64,000 nucleotides of DNA. Origin: JBLMYQ01 sp050260055. GTDB taxonomy: Bacteria; Bacillota; Clostridia; Acetivibrionales; UBA4821. The stretch lies in NCBI GenBank assembly GCA_050260055.1, contig JBLNBO010000022.1, positions 186,001 to 250,000 of the forward strand, given 5' to 3'. The translations under genes were made by a program, and so were the position numbers. Shown here piece after piece: positions 1-9,465 of the stretch (positions within the stretch are counted from its first letter, which is position 1; every line of letters begins with the position of its first letter). Below the pieces are notes generated by a model, which was not told the DNA's origin, ran no database searches, and saw nothing but the letters and a program-made list of their open reading frames with translations.

Positions 1-1
1 G

Positions 2-409
2 ATTTATGGCGGAGAGTGGGAAAATGTAAGATGGGACGATTTACCCCAGATTTGGCCTGAAGAATATGAAAATTGGGAGAATCGCCCGCATTTGCACTGC
101 ATGCCTGCCGGAGAAAGCATGAAACAGGCGTATGACAGGATTGTATATACTGTAAGCAGAATTGCGAATGAGAATAAAGGCAAAAACATATGCATTGTAA
201 CACATGGAACAGTATTGCGGGCTCTTATGTGTTATATTTATAGAAAACCTTTTGAGGATTTGATAACCGTATCATGGTATGACAATACAGCAATTACCAT
301 AGTAGAGTTTATCAATAACAGTTTTAAGGTTATTCTTGAAGGTGACAATTCTCATTTGGGGGACCAACTAAGTACTTTTGCAACTCAGGATTGGTGGAAA
401 GAAAAATAA
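2..409 (+). CDS. Histidine phosphatase family protein, C-terminal part (5' truncated by window edge)
   Basis: The reading frame is open from base 2, so the gene begins before the window. The visible 135 residues fit the phosphoglycerate-mutase-like histidine phosphatase superfamily. A tryptophan- and proline-rich segment leads to PAGES, which holds the family's catalytic acidic residue, and the later IVTHGTVLRAL carries the second catalytic histidine. The first RHG motif must lie upstream. Such enzymes remove phosphate from small molecules (alpha-ribazole phosphate, sugar phosphates or others); the substrate cannot be told from this fragment. No hairpin terminator is obvious before the promoter of the next gene. 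Confidence 0.85.
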   Translation: MYGGEWENVRWDDLPQIWPEEYENWENRPHLHCMPAGESMKQAYDRIVYTVSRIANENKGKNICIVTHGTVLRALMCYIYRKPFEDLITVSWYDNTAITIVEFINNSFKVILEGDNSHLGDQLSTFATQDWWKEK

Positions 410-417
410 ATTCTGGA

Positions 418-447
418 TTGACATTGCAAAAACCAATGTAGTACAAT
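418..447 (+). promoter_or_regulatory. Sigma-A-type promoter upstream of the IMP dehydrogenase gene
   Basis: TTGACA (418-423) and TACAAT (442-447) are separated by 18 bases. The predicted start lies about 75 bases before the TTG codon at 530. A second TATAAT-like sequence lies near 474-479. Confidence 0.55.
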
Positions 448-529
448 AATAAAAATCATTACACTTCAATTTAATTTCTATAATAGTTTTTTAATTTAAC
501 ATAAAAATATCTAATAGGGGGGAAAAAAG

Positions 530-2041
530 TTGGCAATGTTTTTGAATGAACCTTCCAGGACTTTCAGTGAATATCTATTACTACCAAACCTTACTACCAG
601 GAAATGTACACCGGATAATATCGACTTAAAGACTCCAATTGTAAAATATAAAAAAGGTAAAGAAGAACCTGGGTTCAAGATTAATATTCCTATCTGCTCA
701 GCTGTTATGCAATCAGTTTCAGACCACAATATGGCAATAGCATTGGCAAGATGTGGGGGAGTTTCATTTATCTTTGGCTCTCAAGGAATTGAAACTCAAG
801 CGGAAATGGTAACCAAAGTAAAAAAATACAAGGCCGGGTTTGTTGTAAGTGATGCAAATCTTAAGCCTGAAGATACTCTTGCAGATGTTATAAGGCTTAA
901 AAATAAATCAGGTCATTCAACCATGCCTGTAACTGAGAATGGTACGCCAAAGGGAAAACTGCTTGGAATAGTAACAAGCAGGGATTACCGTTTGAGCAGG
1001 ACGCCAATGGATGCTAAGGTTAAGGATTTTATGACTCCATTTTCTGAATTGATATATGGAACTAATGATATCAGCCTTAGTGAAGCTAATGATATGATTT
1101 GGGAGCATAAACTTAACTGCATGCCTATTATAGATAAGAATCAGAACTTAAAATATCTTGTATTTAGGAAGGACTATAATGAGCATAAAGAGAACCCAGA
1201 CGAACTGCTTGACAAAAATAAAAGATTGGTCGCAGGTGCAGGAATTAACAGCAGGGACTATAAAGAAAGAGTACCAGAGTTGGTGAAAGCGGGAGTAGAT
1301 ATTCTCTGTATTGATTCTTCTGATGGATTTTCTGAATGGCAGGCTGAGACAATTGAATACATCAAAAAGGAATATAATGAGCAAGTAAAAGTTGGTGCTG
1401 GAAATGTAGTCGATAAAGAAGGTTTCCTTTATCTTGCCGAAGCAGGAGCAGATTTTGTTAAGGTAGGAATAGGCGGAGGTTCTATTTGTATAACCAGAGA
1501 ACAGAAAGGTATAGGGAGAGGCCAGGCAACATCAGTAATAGAGGTTGCGGCAGCAAGAGATGAATATTTTAAGAAAACCGGAGTATATGTTCCGATTTGT
1601 TCAGATGGCGGTATCGTACATGATTATCATATGACCCTTGCACTTGCCATGGGCGCAGACTTTGTTATGCTTGGCCGTTATTTTGCAAGATTTGATGAAA
1701 GCCCTACAAGAAAAATTAAGATTGGTGGTAACTTCGTAAAGGAATACTGGGGAGAAGGTTCGAATAGGGCACGAAATTGGCAGAGATATGATACTGGAGG
1801 AGAAGCACATGATATGACCTTTGAAGAGGGAGTAGACAGCTATGTACCATATGCAGGAAAGCTCAAGGATAATGTAGAGGTGACAGTAAGTAAGATAAAA
1901 TCAACAATGAGCAACTGCGGTTCCAGAACAATAGAAGAGCTTCATCAAAATGCAAGGCTTACGCTTGTTTCGGCAACCAGCCTGACTGAAGGCGGAGCAC
2001 ATGATGTAATATTAAAGGAAAAGAATGTTTACAGCGAATAG
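530..2041 (+). CDS. guaB: IMP dehydrogenase, divergent GRGQAT subtype
   Basis: 503 residues, the normal length for IMP dehydrogenase, which oxidises IMP to XMP with NAD+ in guanine nucleotide synthesis. A TIM barrel is interrupted by a CBS pair at about residues 95-215. The catalytic loop reads GGGSICITREQKGIGRGQAT (Cys in ICITR) instead of the usual GPGSICTTR...GVGVPQ. The flap keeps an Arg-Tyr pair (WQRYDTGG) and the EEGVDSYVPYAG segment. I chose TTG at 530 because the G-rich Shine-Dalgarno (516-522) is 7 bases away; ATG 536 is the alternative. A promoter sits upstream and a strong terminator follows, so it is probably monocistronic. IMPDH is clear; the subfamily is unusual. Confidence 0.93.
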   Translation: MAMFLNEPSRTFSEYLLLPNLTTRKCTPDNIDLKTPIVKYKKGKEEPGFKINIPICSAVMQSVSDHNMAIALARCGGVSFIFGSQGIETQAEMVTKVKKYKAGFVVSDANLKPEDTLADVIRLKNKSGHSTMPVTENGTPKGKLLGIVTSRDYRLSRTPMDAKVKDFMTPFSELIYGTNDISLSEANDMIWEHKLNCMPIIDKNQNLKYLVFRKDYNEHKENPDELLDKNKRLVAGAGINSRDYKERVPELVKAGVDILCIDSSDGFSEWQAETIEYIKKEYNEQVKVGAGNVVDKEGFLYLAEAGADFVKVGIGGGSICITREQKGIGRGQATSVIEVAAARDEYFKKTGVYVPICSDGGIVHDYHMTLALAMGADFVMLGRYFARFDESPTRKIKIGGNFVKEYWGEGSNRARNWQRYDTGGEAHDMTFEEGVDSYVPYAGKLKDNVEVTVSKIKSTMSNCGSRTIEELHQNARLTLVSATSLTEGGAHDVILKEKNVYSE

Positions 2042-2063
2042 AACCAGCTTATGTGAATAAATG

Positions 2064-2092
2064 AAGAGAACCAAGAAATTGGTTCTCTTTTT
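2064..2092 (+). terminator. Rho-independent terminator after the IMP dehydrogenase gene
   Basis: Arms AGAGAACCAA and TTGGTTCTCT flank a GAAA loop and are followed by a T-run. Confidence 0.85.
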
Positions 2093-2096
2093 CGTT

Positions 2097-2663
2097 CTAA
2101 AATGAATGCTCATTTACAGACTTCTGATCCGGCATTTTTGAAAAGTTTTGAGTTTTTCCTTCAAGCTGTCGAACAACATTATATAAAATAATATCCTTTT
2201 GGTCTTTTCTCTGCAAAGGTTGCCCCTTGTCATCTTTAATAGGGACCGATGCTGTTTTCTCAATGTATTCATTGGGCATTGAAATACAGAAGAATACACG
2301 CCCGGGCATACTGCTTTCTTGATTTTGAGGATCAACATTTGAAAAATTGCCTGTAATCCCTATTGAAATATCTGCACCGCTTTCTTTTTTACATGCATCT
2401 GCCATAGCTTTTGCACATTCAGCACTATATACTGAATATTTTTGTATTATTTCACTTGGGACTCCTCTTCTAATTTTTTCTTCATTGGAGTATGTAACAT
2501 AACCTGCTTTTGCTACACTCGAAGCGCCTTCTATGTTGGTCAGGGAATTCATGAATCCTCCGCCGGTGCAGCTTTCCATTGCTGATATTGTAAGTCCTTT
2601 TTCGGAAAGAAATGTGACTAGTTTTTTAAATTTAATCTCATTCATTTGGCTGTATGATGACAT
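2097..2663 (-). CDS. CinA-family (PncC-like) nicotinamide-nucleotide amidohydrolase
   Basis: 188 residues corresponding to the stand-alone C-terminal CinA/PncC domain. ESCTGG near residue 30 and later GITGNFSN are the signature segments. The family hydrolyses NMN to nicotinate mononucleotide in NAD recycling. The N-terminal MoaB-like domain of full CinA is absent. The start at 2663 has GGAGG five bases upstream. It converges on the IMP dehydrogenase gene, with the terminator hairpin between them. The long polar C-terminus (about residues 150-188) departs from the compact family fold, and enzyme activity is inferred from family only. Confidence 0.8.
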   Translation of the reverse strand: MSSYSQMNEIKFKKLVTFLSEKGLTISAMESCTGGGFMNSLTNIEGASSVAKAGYVTYSNEEKIRRGVPSEIIQKYSVYSAECAKAMADACKKESGADISIGITGNFSNVDPQNQESSMPGRVFFCISMPNEYIEKTASVPIKDDKGQPLQRKDQKDIILYNVVRQLEGKTQNFSKMPDQKSVNEHSF

Positions 2664-2944
2664 TGTTTACCTCCAATAATTTATTACATAAATAAATTAT
2701 ATCAGATTTTAAGAATATTTTGGCTATTTATAAAAGCATCATAGAGAATCCCATAGATTATTGAAGATTGAATATCAAGCAATTTTGTGATAAAATAGTA
2801 ATAATACTATACAACTAAATATTATAAATTGAAAGGAATTTTTCCCGAAAAAGATTATCAACTAAACAAACAGCTCTTTTGGCTGCTGAGGATATATTTT
2901 TGTAAATACAGGAAGTTTTAAAATTATGTTAGGAGGTTGAAAAT

Positions 2945-3166
2945 ATGCACGGAAGTTACGTTGCGAATTTCTTTTTTACTGTTGCATTGATTCTTCTCGG
3001 ATTGGGAGCAGCAAAATTTTTCTATGAAACCCAGGATGCTGAGACAGCGGTAATTTTCTTCATCGTTTTTGCAGCAATTGCATGGGCAGTTATATATGGG
3101 CATTGGCTCATACTAATTATCGGCGTGATTGCTGTCATCGTAATCTTTTTATGGACCACACGCTAA
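2945..3166 (+). CDS. Small membrane protein, 73 aa, unknown function
   Basis: Two or three hydrophobic segments (about residues 6-24, 34-50 and 52-70) separated by a short polar stretch, ending in TTR. An AGGAGG site lies directly upstream at good spacing and a strong terminator follows, so it is very likely a real single gene. I do not recognise the family. The 280 bases before it hold AT-rich DNA with possible promoter elements near 2785-2815 and nothing else I can name. Confidence 0.75.
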   Translation: MHGSYVANFFFTVALILLGLGAAKFFYETQDAETAVIFFIVFAAIAWAVIYGHWLILIIGVIAVIVIFLWTTR

Positions 3167-3170
3167 ATAC

Positions 3171-3198
3171 AAAAAGACCACCAAAAGGTGGTTTTTTT
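3171..3198. terminator. Bidirectional terminator
   Basis: ACCACC-AAAA-GGTGGT with A-run before and T-run after. It can serve both the small membrane protein gene and the convergent 104-aa gene. Confidence 0.8.
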
Positions 3199-3220
3199 GT
3201 TCTCTTTATCCGCTTTTTGA

Positions 3221-3535
3221 TTATACCAGCTTTCTATAGATTTTACCCTCCATTTCTTTAGGAGTAATCTTTTTGAAATTGTGGAATTCCCACATAGATA
3301 ACTGGTTGCAGGATAGATATACTTTTTCGGAATCGGAATTTTGTCCGACAACAAATAAACGCGGCCATAAGGTATTCAAGCAGCCATATTGGTCAAATGC
3401 AGCATAAAGGTTGGTTAATTCGAAATCTTTAATTTGTTTGAAATCACCTGTGAAGACAACCTGAGCTTCAGCATCATGCAGCTGCTGAACGGTAGCCTCA
3501 CTAAAGGGCAATGTTCTAATTTCATCCTTTTCCAT
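3221..3535 (-). CDS. Hypothetical protein, 104 aa
   Basis: Soluble-looking protein with no signal peptide or membrane helix. It starts MEKDEIRTLPFSEATVQQL and contains a central aromatic stretch (YAAFDQYGCLNTLWPRLF). An AAAGGATG-like ribosome site precedes the start at 3535. The family is not recognised. It stands alone between a bidirectional terminator and the efflux operon's terminator. Codon use looks native. Confidence 0.65.
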   Translation of the reverse strand: MEKDEIRTLPFSEATVQQLHDAEAQVVFTGDFKQIKDFELTNLYAAFDQYGCLNTLWPRLFVVGQNSDSEKVYLSCNQLSMWEFHNFKKITPKEMEGKIYRKLV

Positions 3536-3685
3536 TCTACTTTCATCCTTTCTTTTTTCCTATTCTTCTTAATAAAGAGGAACAAAGATAACAAAATTCT
3601 TGCAGACAGGTGTATGCAAAACATATTAAAATAATAGGTATTTGAAAGTATTATATTATCTAATCATTTTCTTTTCAATAAATAA

Positions 3686-3727
3686 AACAAGAACACCTTT
3701 ATAGCCAAGTTCAAAGGTATTCTTGTT
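3686..3727 (-). terminator. Terminator of the efflux operon
   Basis: AACAAGAA.ACCTTT pairs with AAAGGT.TTCTTGTT; on the minus strand it is followed by a T-rich tract. Confidence 0.7.
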
Positions 3728-3753
3728 CATATAGGATATAAATCTTTTTAAAA

Positions 3754-5115
3754 TTAATATATAAATATACCGCAATCGTTATTGTATTTTGCTTTAGCCA
3801 TATTATAAGAATATAGAATTTCTATTGTTTTTTCCTCAATCTCAGATAGCTTTTCTTCGGCGGCTAATGATTCCACAATAGTGCCTGAAGAGCTTTCTAT
3901 CTGCAAAGTTTTCATAAGCTGATTATTTACTTTAAGACCGGTTTTATATCTGGTATTTGCAATTTCAACGCCTTCAGAAGCTTTCGAAACCATCTCCTTT
4001 GAGGCCTTAAGCATTGATGAAACTGCATTAAGAGTTTCGAAAGATTGACGGATTGAACTTTCTACATTCAATTTTGTCTGCTGGAGATTTAAAATTGCTT
4101 TTTCTTCTAATAATTTAGCTTCTCTGTATTTAAAGGTATAATCAAGTTCGTTTGCCTTGGTAATATTAAAATTGTCAGTATATATTAATGCTTCACCTAA
4201 TGACTTTTTCATTTCAAGCCTGTTGGCAAGGCCGCTCTTAATCCCTTCCTCAAGGCTTACTGTTTTACTTTCATCGCTTAATGATTCAGTCAATTCGAGT
4301 TTGGTATCTAAAGGAATATTCATATCCTTTTTCAGTGCGGTCAAAGCGTTGTTCAATTCGCCTATGGCCTTAGAGTATTCAATCCTTGTGCTGTCATAGT
4401 AGTTGCTTGAAAGCAGCATATCATCCTTTGCCTTCATTCCAACTGAATAAGAATTTAAAGAGAATTCATACTGGGTTTTTCCTCTTTGCATTGCTTTATT
4501 TTTGACTTCAACAATTTTTTGCATTTTTAATACATCATAGTAGTCATTTTGTATGAGCATGGCTAATTGATTTTTATATATATCGTAAGACGCTTTTGAA
4601 ACCTCATAATTTATGCTTGCAGATGATTCCATAAGTTTTGCAGCATCTTCCGGGGTTATTGATGAGAATTCTATAGTTCCAATCTTGTCTGATATAACGC
4701 CTCCAGCTGTTGCCGAAGCAGAATCAAGCTTATCTTCACCACTGGAAATTTTCTGAGCACTTGCATCGACTTGTGCTTGAGCAGCTGCTTTTACAGCGGG
4801 GTCTGAAATAGCATTTACCTGTTCCTGAACCTGGGCTAAAGTAGTTTTGGCATGGCTGATATTGCTCCCGGCCTTTTTTAGGTCATGCCCAGCAAGTTCT
4901 GCCTGATCGTAATAAACATTATTTAGAGCAATCTGGTTACTAACAAGCTTAAGTGGTATAGAATGCTCAATCCCTAATGCAATTGCATCTTTGATACTTA
5001 TTTTCATTATGGTGCTTTCTACAGTTTTAGCTGTATCTTCTGCATAGGATGATGATACAGGTACTATAAATAGAATGATTAAGGATAAGGTAATTGATAA
5101 CTTTCGTTTTAACAT
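3754..5115 (-). CDS. TolC-family outer-membrane-factor-like protein
   Basis: 453 residues from the ATG at 5115, which follows a GGGGGG site and begins a signal peptide (MLKRKLSITLSLIILF...SSYAED). The upstream in-frame extension to 5208 would overlap the RND gene and hide the signal peptide, so I reject it. The mature part is mostly amphipathic coiled helix in two similar halves, each opening with a segment like SIKDAIALGI and a YDQAEL/YSKAIGELNNAL heptad region, as in TolC. The family forms the outer-membrane exit duct of RND and type I pumps. It is the last gene of tetR-adaptor-RND-tolC, 61 bases after the pump gene. Its place in a monoderm envelope is unclear. Confidence 0.82.
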   Translation of the reverse strand: MLKRKLSITLSLIILFIVPVSSSYAEDTAKTVESTIMKISIKDAIALGIEHSIPLKLVSNQIALNNVYYDQAELAGHDLKKAGSNISHAKTTLAQVQEQVNAISDPAVKAAAQAQVDASAQKISSGEDKLDSASATAGGVISDKIGTIEFSSITPEDAAKLMESSASINYEVSKASYDIYKNQLAMLIQNDYYDVLKMQKIVEVKNKAMQRGKTQYEFSLNSYSVGMKAKDDMLLSSNYYDSTRIEYSKAIGELNNALTALKKDMNIPLDTKLELTESLSDESKTVSLEEGIKSGLANRLEMKKSLGEALIYTDNFNITKANELDYTFKYREAKLLEEKAILNLQQTKLNVESSIRQSFETLNAVSSMLKASKEMVSKASEGVEIANTRYKTGLKVNNQLMKTLQIESSSGTIVESLAAEEKLSEIEEKTIEILYSYNMAKAKYNNDCGIFIY

Positions 5116-5176
5116 TATTAAACCCCCCAGAGTACATTTATAATTGAAATTTGATGATTCCACAATACATTCATCC

Positions 5177-8100
5177 TCAACACTTCCTTTTTTCAATACC
5201 AGATTCAATCACGTAATACACGACAGGTATTACAACCATTGTAAAGAAGGTTGAAAAAGTCAATCCTGACATCAGTGAAACTGCCATAGGAGAGAATAGG
5301 TTGTTTCCCGAAACAGCAAGAGGAATCAATGCAACTATTACTGTCAGAGCAGTCAGGATAACTGCATTATACCTTTTGTCGACAGATTGTATACAAGCAT
5401 CATAAAGAGGTATGCCTTCTTTTCTTGCCGCGTTAATAAAGTCTATTAAAAGGATACCGTTCTTTACAACAAGCCCGATAAGAGCAATTATTCCGAGAAA
5501 AGCAGTAAGCGAAAGCGGCTGCCTGAAAATATACAACCCAAGTGTAGAACCAATAAGAGATAATAGTATAGAAACCATTATTACAAGAGGCTGTGTAAAG
5601 GAATTAAACTGTAATAGGAGCATAATATATATCATAAATGCTGCAAAAACTGCCAGCAGGCCTACAATACTAAAATAGCTCTTGATTTCCTCCCTTTCGC
5701 CAGCCAATGTAATTTTTGTACCTGAAGAGTCTAGCTTAGGTAAAATATTAGCCTCTATATAATTCTCAATACTTGCAGCATTTGAACCTGGGGCAGGGTC
5801 AGCCATTACGGTTATTGTCTGATCCTTATTATAGGTTTTTATGGTGTCCAGTTTTGAGTTATAACTGACTAAAGCAAACTCTTTCAAAGGTATTTTTTTG
5901 CCTGTAATAGATGACTTGATTTTAAAATTTTCAAGCATTGATACATCTTTAATATCGCTTTTTACTAAAATCGAATACTCTTTGCTATCTTTGCGGTAAA
6001 CACTTGGTTTACTACCATATAGAGCAATATTGATTTGCGCTTGAACATCATATTTACTAATACCAAGACTGCTTGCTTTGTCCTCATCTATATCCACTTT
6101 GAGCTCAAGCGTTTCATCACTACAATCATCACGGACGTTAGTAACAGTGTCCATTTTTGACATTTCTTTTTCCAAAACCAAAGCAACATTTTTAATATTA
6201 TCTCTATTTTTCCCAGATACCCTAATTATTACTTTTGCATCAACTGGCTTTGCATATTCCAGGAGTCTTACTCTAAACGTTGCTTCAGAAAAGTTGTCAT
6301 CCAATAGTTTTTGCAGATAATTTGCTAATTCGGTATTAGACTTAAATCTCTTTGATTTTAAATTGAACTGGCATGCAATTTGAGCATAATTACTTGATGG
6401 CGAAGCAATGGGCATTGTAACATAGAATTTAGGGATATCCTTGCCAACAGATTCTAGACAGCTTTCAATTTCAGGAACTGATTTTAAAATTTTTGACGCT
6501 TTATCTGCGATATTTTCAGTTGAATTAATGTCAAATTTTTCAGAAGTCATATCTATGTATAAAATGTTTGAGGTGACATAAGGGAAAAACTGCAGCGGAA
6601 TATGTGGGATTACTACTTTTATTGCGATAAGGAGTGCTGCAAATGTACAAACAATGGTGGCTTTTCTAAATCTCAGGCATAATCTCAGCATATCTTGAAA
6701 GAATTTTCTTGCTATGCTTCTTTTGTTATGTTTTTCGTTTGATTTTTTAAAGAATAAGGCTGAAAACGCAGGAGTAATAAACATTGCAGTAAAATAAGAT
6801 GCAATTATTGAAGTTATAATAACCAGCGGAATAGCACGCATGAATCGTCCTGCCGGGCCATCCATAAACAAGAAAGGGCAAAACGATAGGATTATTGAAA
6901 TTGTTGCTGTGAGTATAGGGATTATACAGCGCTGGGCGCCTAAATATGCGGCTTTGACTCTATCCTCACCTTGATTTATTCTTACTTGAATTGAATCAGC
7001 AACCACAATTGCATCATCAACCAAAATTCCAAGCGAAATTATTAACCCAACTAAAGATACTTGGTGTATCTGTATTCCTGTAATATACATAACAATAAAG
7101 GTAGAAAGTATTGAAAGCGGTATTGCCGTAGAAGCGATTACGGCATTTCTTGCTCCCATTCCGAGAAATACCACAACTATTACAAGGATGATACCAATAA
7201 CCAAGTGAAGCATAAATTCATTTGTTTTATTGCTGACATCATCTGGTTGATAAACTACTTCCTTTATTATTAAATCACTTGGAAGGTTGCCTTTGACCAA
7301 ATTAATTTCTTTTCTAACTTGATTCCCTACTAAAATAATATTTTTGTTTTTCTCAAAATAACCAACAAGAATTACTGCGTTTTTTCCATCTTGTTTGAAT
7401 TTTTGAGCATCATCCTCGATTCCCATATGGATATCAGCAATATCTTTTAAGGTTAATGTTTGTCCGGTTTTTTCAGAGACTGCAATGATTGTGTTTTTTA
7501 TATCATTAGTTGATGTAAATGTTCCAGGTGTATTGACTGTAATTTTATTTCCATTATATTTTATACTTCCGGATGGAATCTGAATATTTTGCGCTTTTAG
7601 CAGTCTGCATATTTCATCTAGAGAAAGACCGATTTGATTAAGTTTTTCGGAATCAATGGTTATTTTTACTTGATTATCAAGTTTTCCTTTTAAGGATACT
7701 TTTGTAATACCATTGATGTTTTCTAATTTATCTTTAAAGAGTTCTCCGAACGAAGACAGCTGTTCATAAGAGTAATTTTCACCCGAAAGACTAATTATTA
7801 TGCCGGTAGCTTCTGAAAGATCGGTTATCAACTGGCTTGGCAAGCAGCCTTCAGGCAGTTCGGATTTAGCATCTGCAACAGCGTTCCTTACAGCCTGGAT
7901 AGATTTATCATAATCTGCTGAGTTTTCGAAGAAGATAACGACAACAGAAAGACTCTCTTTAGATGTTCCGGAACAATAATCATAACCATCAAGAGAGACT
8001 AATTTATCCTCAATTTTTTTTGTAACCAAATCTTTTACATCATTTGGTGATGCTCCTGGATATGGAGTAACAATCATTGCAATTGGAGGGGAGAGCTCCG

Positions 8101-8215
8101 GACTTTGCTGTCTTGGAAGCATATAATATGTATATAAACCTATCAAACAGACCACTAAGGCCAGAAACAGGGTCGTTTTTCTTATTTCAACCAACTTTTT
8201 AATCAACCATTTCAT
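5177..8215 (-). CDS. RND efflux pump permease (AcrB/HAE1 family)
   Basis: 1012 residues, usual RND length. An N-terminal membrane helix is followed by a large porter loop with GASPNDV. Next comes a block of helices with the proton-relay aspartates in GILVDDAIVVAD. A second large loop and a final helix block (GLVVKNGILLIDF) complete the duplicated RND layout. It exports drugs or other amphiphiles using the proton gradient. ATG 8215 is chosen because GGAGG lies eight bases upstream; the TTG at 8233 overlaps that site. It is cotranscribed with the adaptor lipoprotein upstream and the TolC-like protein downstream. Confidence 0.95.
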   Translation of the reverse strand: MKWLIKKLVEIRKTTLFLALVVCLIGLYTYYMLPRQQSPELSPPIAMIVTPYPGASPNDVKDLVTKKIEDKLVSLDGYDYCSGTSKESLSVVVIFFENSADYDKSIQAVRNAVADAKSELPEGCLPSQLITDLSEATGIIISLSGENYSYEQLSSFGELFKDKLENINGITKVSLKGKLDNQVKITIDSEKLNQIGLSLDEICRLLKAQNIQIPSGSIKYNGNKITVNTPGTFTSTNDIKNTIIAVSEKTGQTLTLKDIADIHMGIEDDAQKFKQDGKNAVILVGYFEKNKNIILVGNQVRKEINLVKGNLPSDLIIKEVVYQPDDVSNKTNEFMLHLVIGIILVIVVVFLGMGARNAVIASTAIPLSILSTFIVMYITGIQIHQVSLVGLIISLGILVDDAIVVADSIQVRINQGEDRVKAAYLGAQRCIIPILTATISIILSFCPFLFMDGPAGRFMRAIPLVIITSIIASYFTAMFITPAFSALFFKKSNEKHNKRSIARKFFQDMLRLCLRFRKATIVCTFAALLIAIKVVIPHIPLQFFPYVTSNILYIDMTSEKFDINSTENIADKASKILKSVPEIESCLESVGKDIPKFYVTMPIASPSSNYAQIACQFNLKSKRFKSNTELANYLQKLLDDNFSEATFRVRLLEYAKPVDAKVIIRVSGKNRDNIKNVALVLEKEMSKMDTVTNVRDDCSDETLELKVDIDEDKASSLGISKYDVQAQINIALYGSKPSVYRKDSKEYSILVKSDIKDVSMLENFKIKSSITGKKIPLKEFALVSYNSKLDTIKTYNKDQTITVMADPAPGSNAASIENYIEANILPKLDSSGTKITLAGEREEIKSYFSIVGLLAVFAAFMIYIMLLLQFNSFTQPLVIMVSILLSLIGSTLGLYIFRQPLSLTAFLGIIALIGLVVKNGILLIDFINAARKEGIPLYDACIQSVDKRYNAVILTALTVIVALIPLAVSGNNLFSPMAVSLMSGLTFSTFFTMVVIPVVYYVIESGIEKRKC

Positions 8216-8304
8216 ATTTGAGGCCTCCAACAAAAAAATAGTAATGATTTTTTAGATTTTTTAAAGTATGTCTTTGCGAAAGATAGTAAGGTAATCTATA
8301 GTAA

Positions 8305-9402
8305 TTATTTATAAGTGCTAGAAAGTACCTTTACCTTTGAACCATCATCTAAATTTTTCATTCCACTTACTGCAAGAAGTTCTCCTGGGTTCAAACCGGT
8401 TACTAGAACAAGGTCATTATCTATTTTTTCTATTTCAATTGTTTTCTTAAAAGCTATATTATCTCTGACTATATAAACGTAGTACTCTCCATCTGAGAAT
8501 ACAGCTGTCATTGGAATCCAAATACCTGATTGTTTACCTGTATCAATACTTACTTTTGCGATAGAGCCTAATCTGAAATTGGATTTTTCAACTTTTATCT
8601 CAGCTGTGTATGTGCGTGTTGTTGAATCAGGAGCTTCTGCAATGTTTGTAACAGTGCCATAAGCCTTTTCACCATCAATGTCAACTTTAGCTTTTGAGCA
8701 AAGTGTTATGTATTTAAGTTCACTTTGAGGAATCCCAATATTTATTATCTGTTCCTCGCTTCTAATAATGACTACCGGCATAAAAGCGCCGACACGTTCA
8801 GTTTCATCAAAGGTAGTACTGACAACTATACCATCATTTTCTGCATAGATTACTGCATTATTAAGAAGCTCCAATTTGTATTCATAATCGGTTTTTGCGG
8901 CTTGGTATTGAGATTTTGCTTGCGCAAGCTCAGACTCGGATACGCTTTTTTGTAAAACCGCCTGCTCGTAGTCATTCTTTGAGATGGAATTCTTTGAATA
9001 CAACGAATCCACTTTTTCAAACAAGCTTTTAGCGTAATTTAGAGCATACGAGGCTTTGTTAATATTTTTCTCGGCGGTATCCATAAGCGATTTCGCAGCA
9101 TTTAATTGAAATTTCAAATCATCCTTATAAAGTTCTGCAAGCTTATCTCCCGCATGAACCGTATCACCTTTTTTTACATAGATTTTGTTAATTTGGCCGG
9201 GTGTTTTAAAGCTGTAAGAAGTTAATTGCTTTGAGTCCACGGTTCCTGAATAGTCCATGCATAAACTCTTTTCAGTTTGTTGAAGCGTTTGAATCCTTAT
9301 GGTTTTAAGCTGTTCTGATGTAGTAGCTTTATCTTTGCCTGAACAGCCTGTGAAAGAAAAAGTCAATATTAATATAAATAGTAATAATAATTTCTTTTTC
9401 AT
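8305..9402 (-). CDS. RND periplasmic adaptor subunit (HlyD/MFP family), lipoprotein
   Basis: 365 residues. A lipoprotein signal peptide ends in a lipobox (FSFTGC, Cys 20). It is followed by the biotinyl-lipoyl half-motif (GQINKIYVKKGDTVHAGDKL), a coiled-coil hairpin (about residues 95-170), the second lipoyl half (VIYAENDGIVVSTTF), and beta-barrel and membrane-proximal domains (GLNPGELLAVSG). It would be tethered to the outer face of the cell membrane and link the RND pump to the TolC-like duct. An AAAGGAAC ribosome site precedes the start. Second gene of the operon. Confidence 0.92.
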   Translation of the reverse strand: MKKKLLLLFILILTFSFTGCSGKDKATTSEQLKTIRIQTLQQTEKSLCMDYSGTVDSKQLTSYSFKTPGQINKIYVKKGDTVHAGDKLAELYKDDLKFQLNAAKSLMDTAEKNINKASYALNYAKSLFEKVDSLYSKNSISKNDYEQAVLQKSVSESELAQAKSQYQAAKTDYEYKLELLNNAVIYAENDGIVVSTTFDETERVGAFMPVVIIRSEEQIINIGIPQSELKYITLCSKAKVDIDGEKAYGTVTNIAEAPDSTTRTYTAEIKVEKSNFRLGSIAKVSIDTGKQSGIWIPMTAVFSDGEYYVYIVRDNIAFKKTIEIEKIDNDLVLVTGLNPGELLAVSGMKNLDDGSKVKVLSSTYK

Positions 9403-9465
9403 ATTTTTGTTCCTTTCTTTAGGTTTTTATAATAATCCAAGATTACTCAATAATATTCAAACTGA

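Noticed and set aside
5116..5208. N-terminal extension of the TolC-like protein
   Set aside because: Would overlap the RND gene, has no ribosome site and would bury the signal peptide that begins at 5115.
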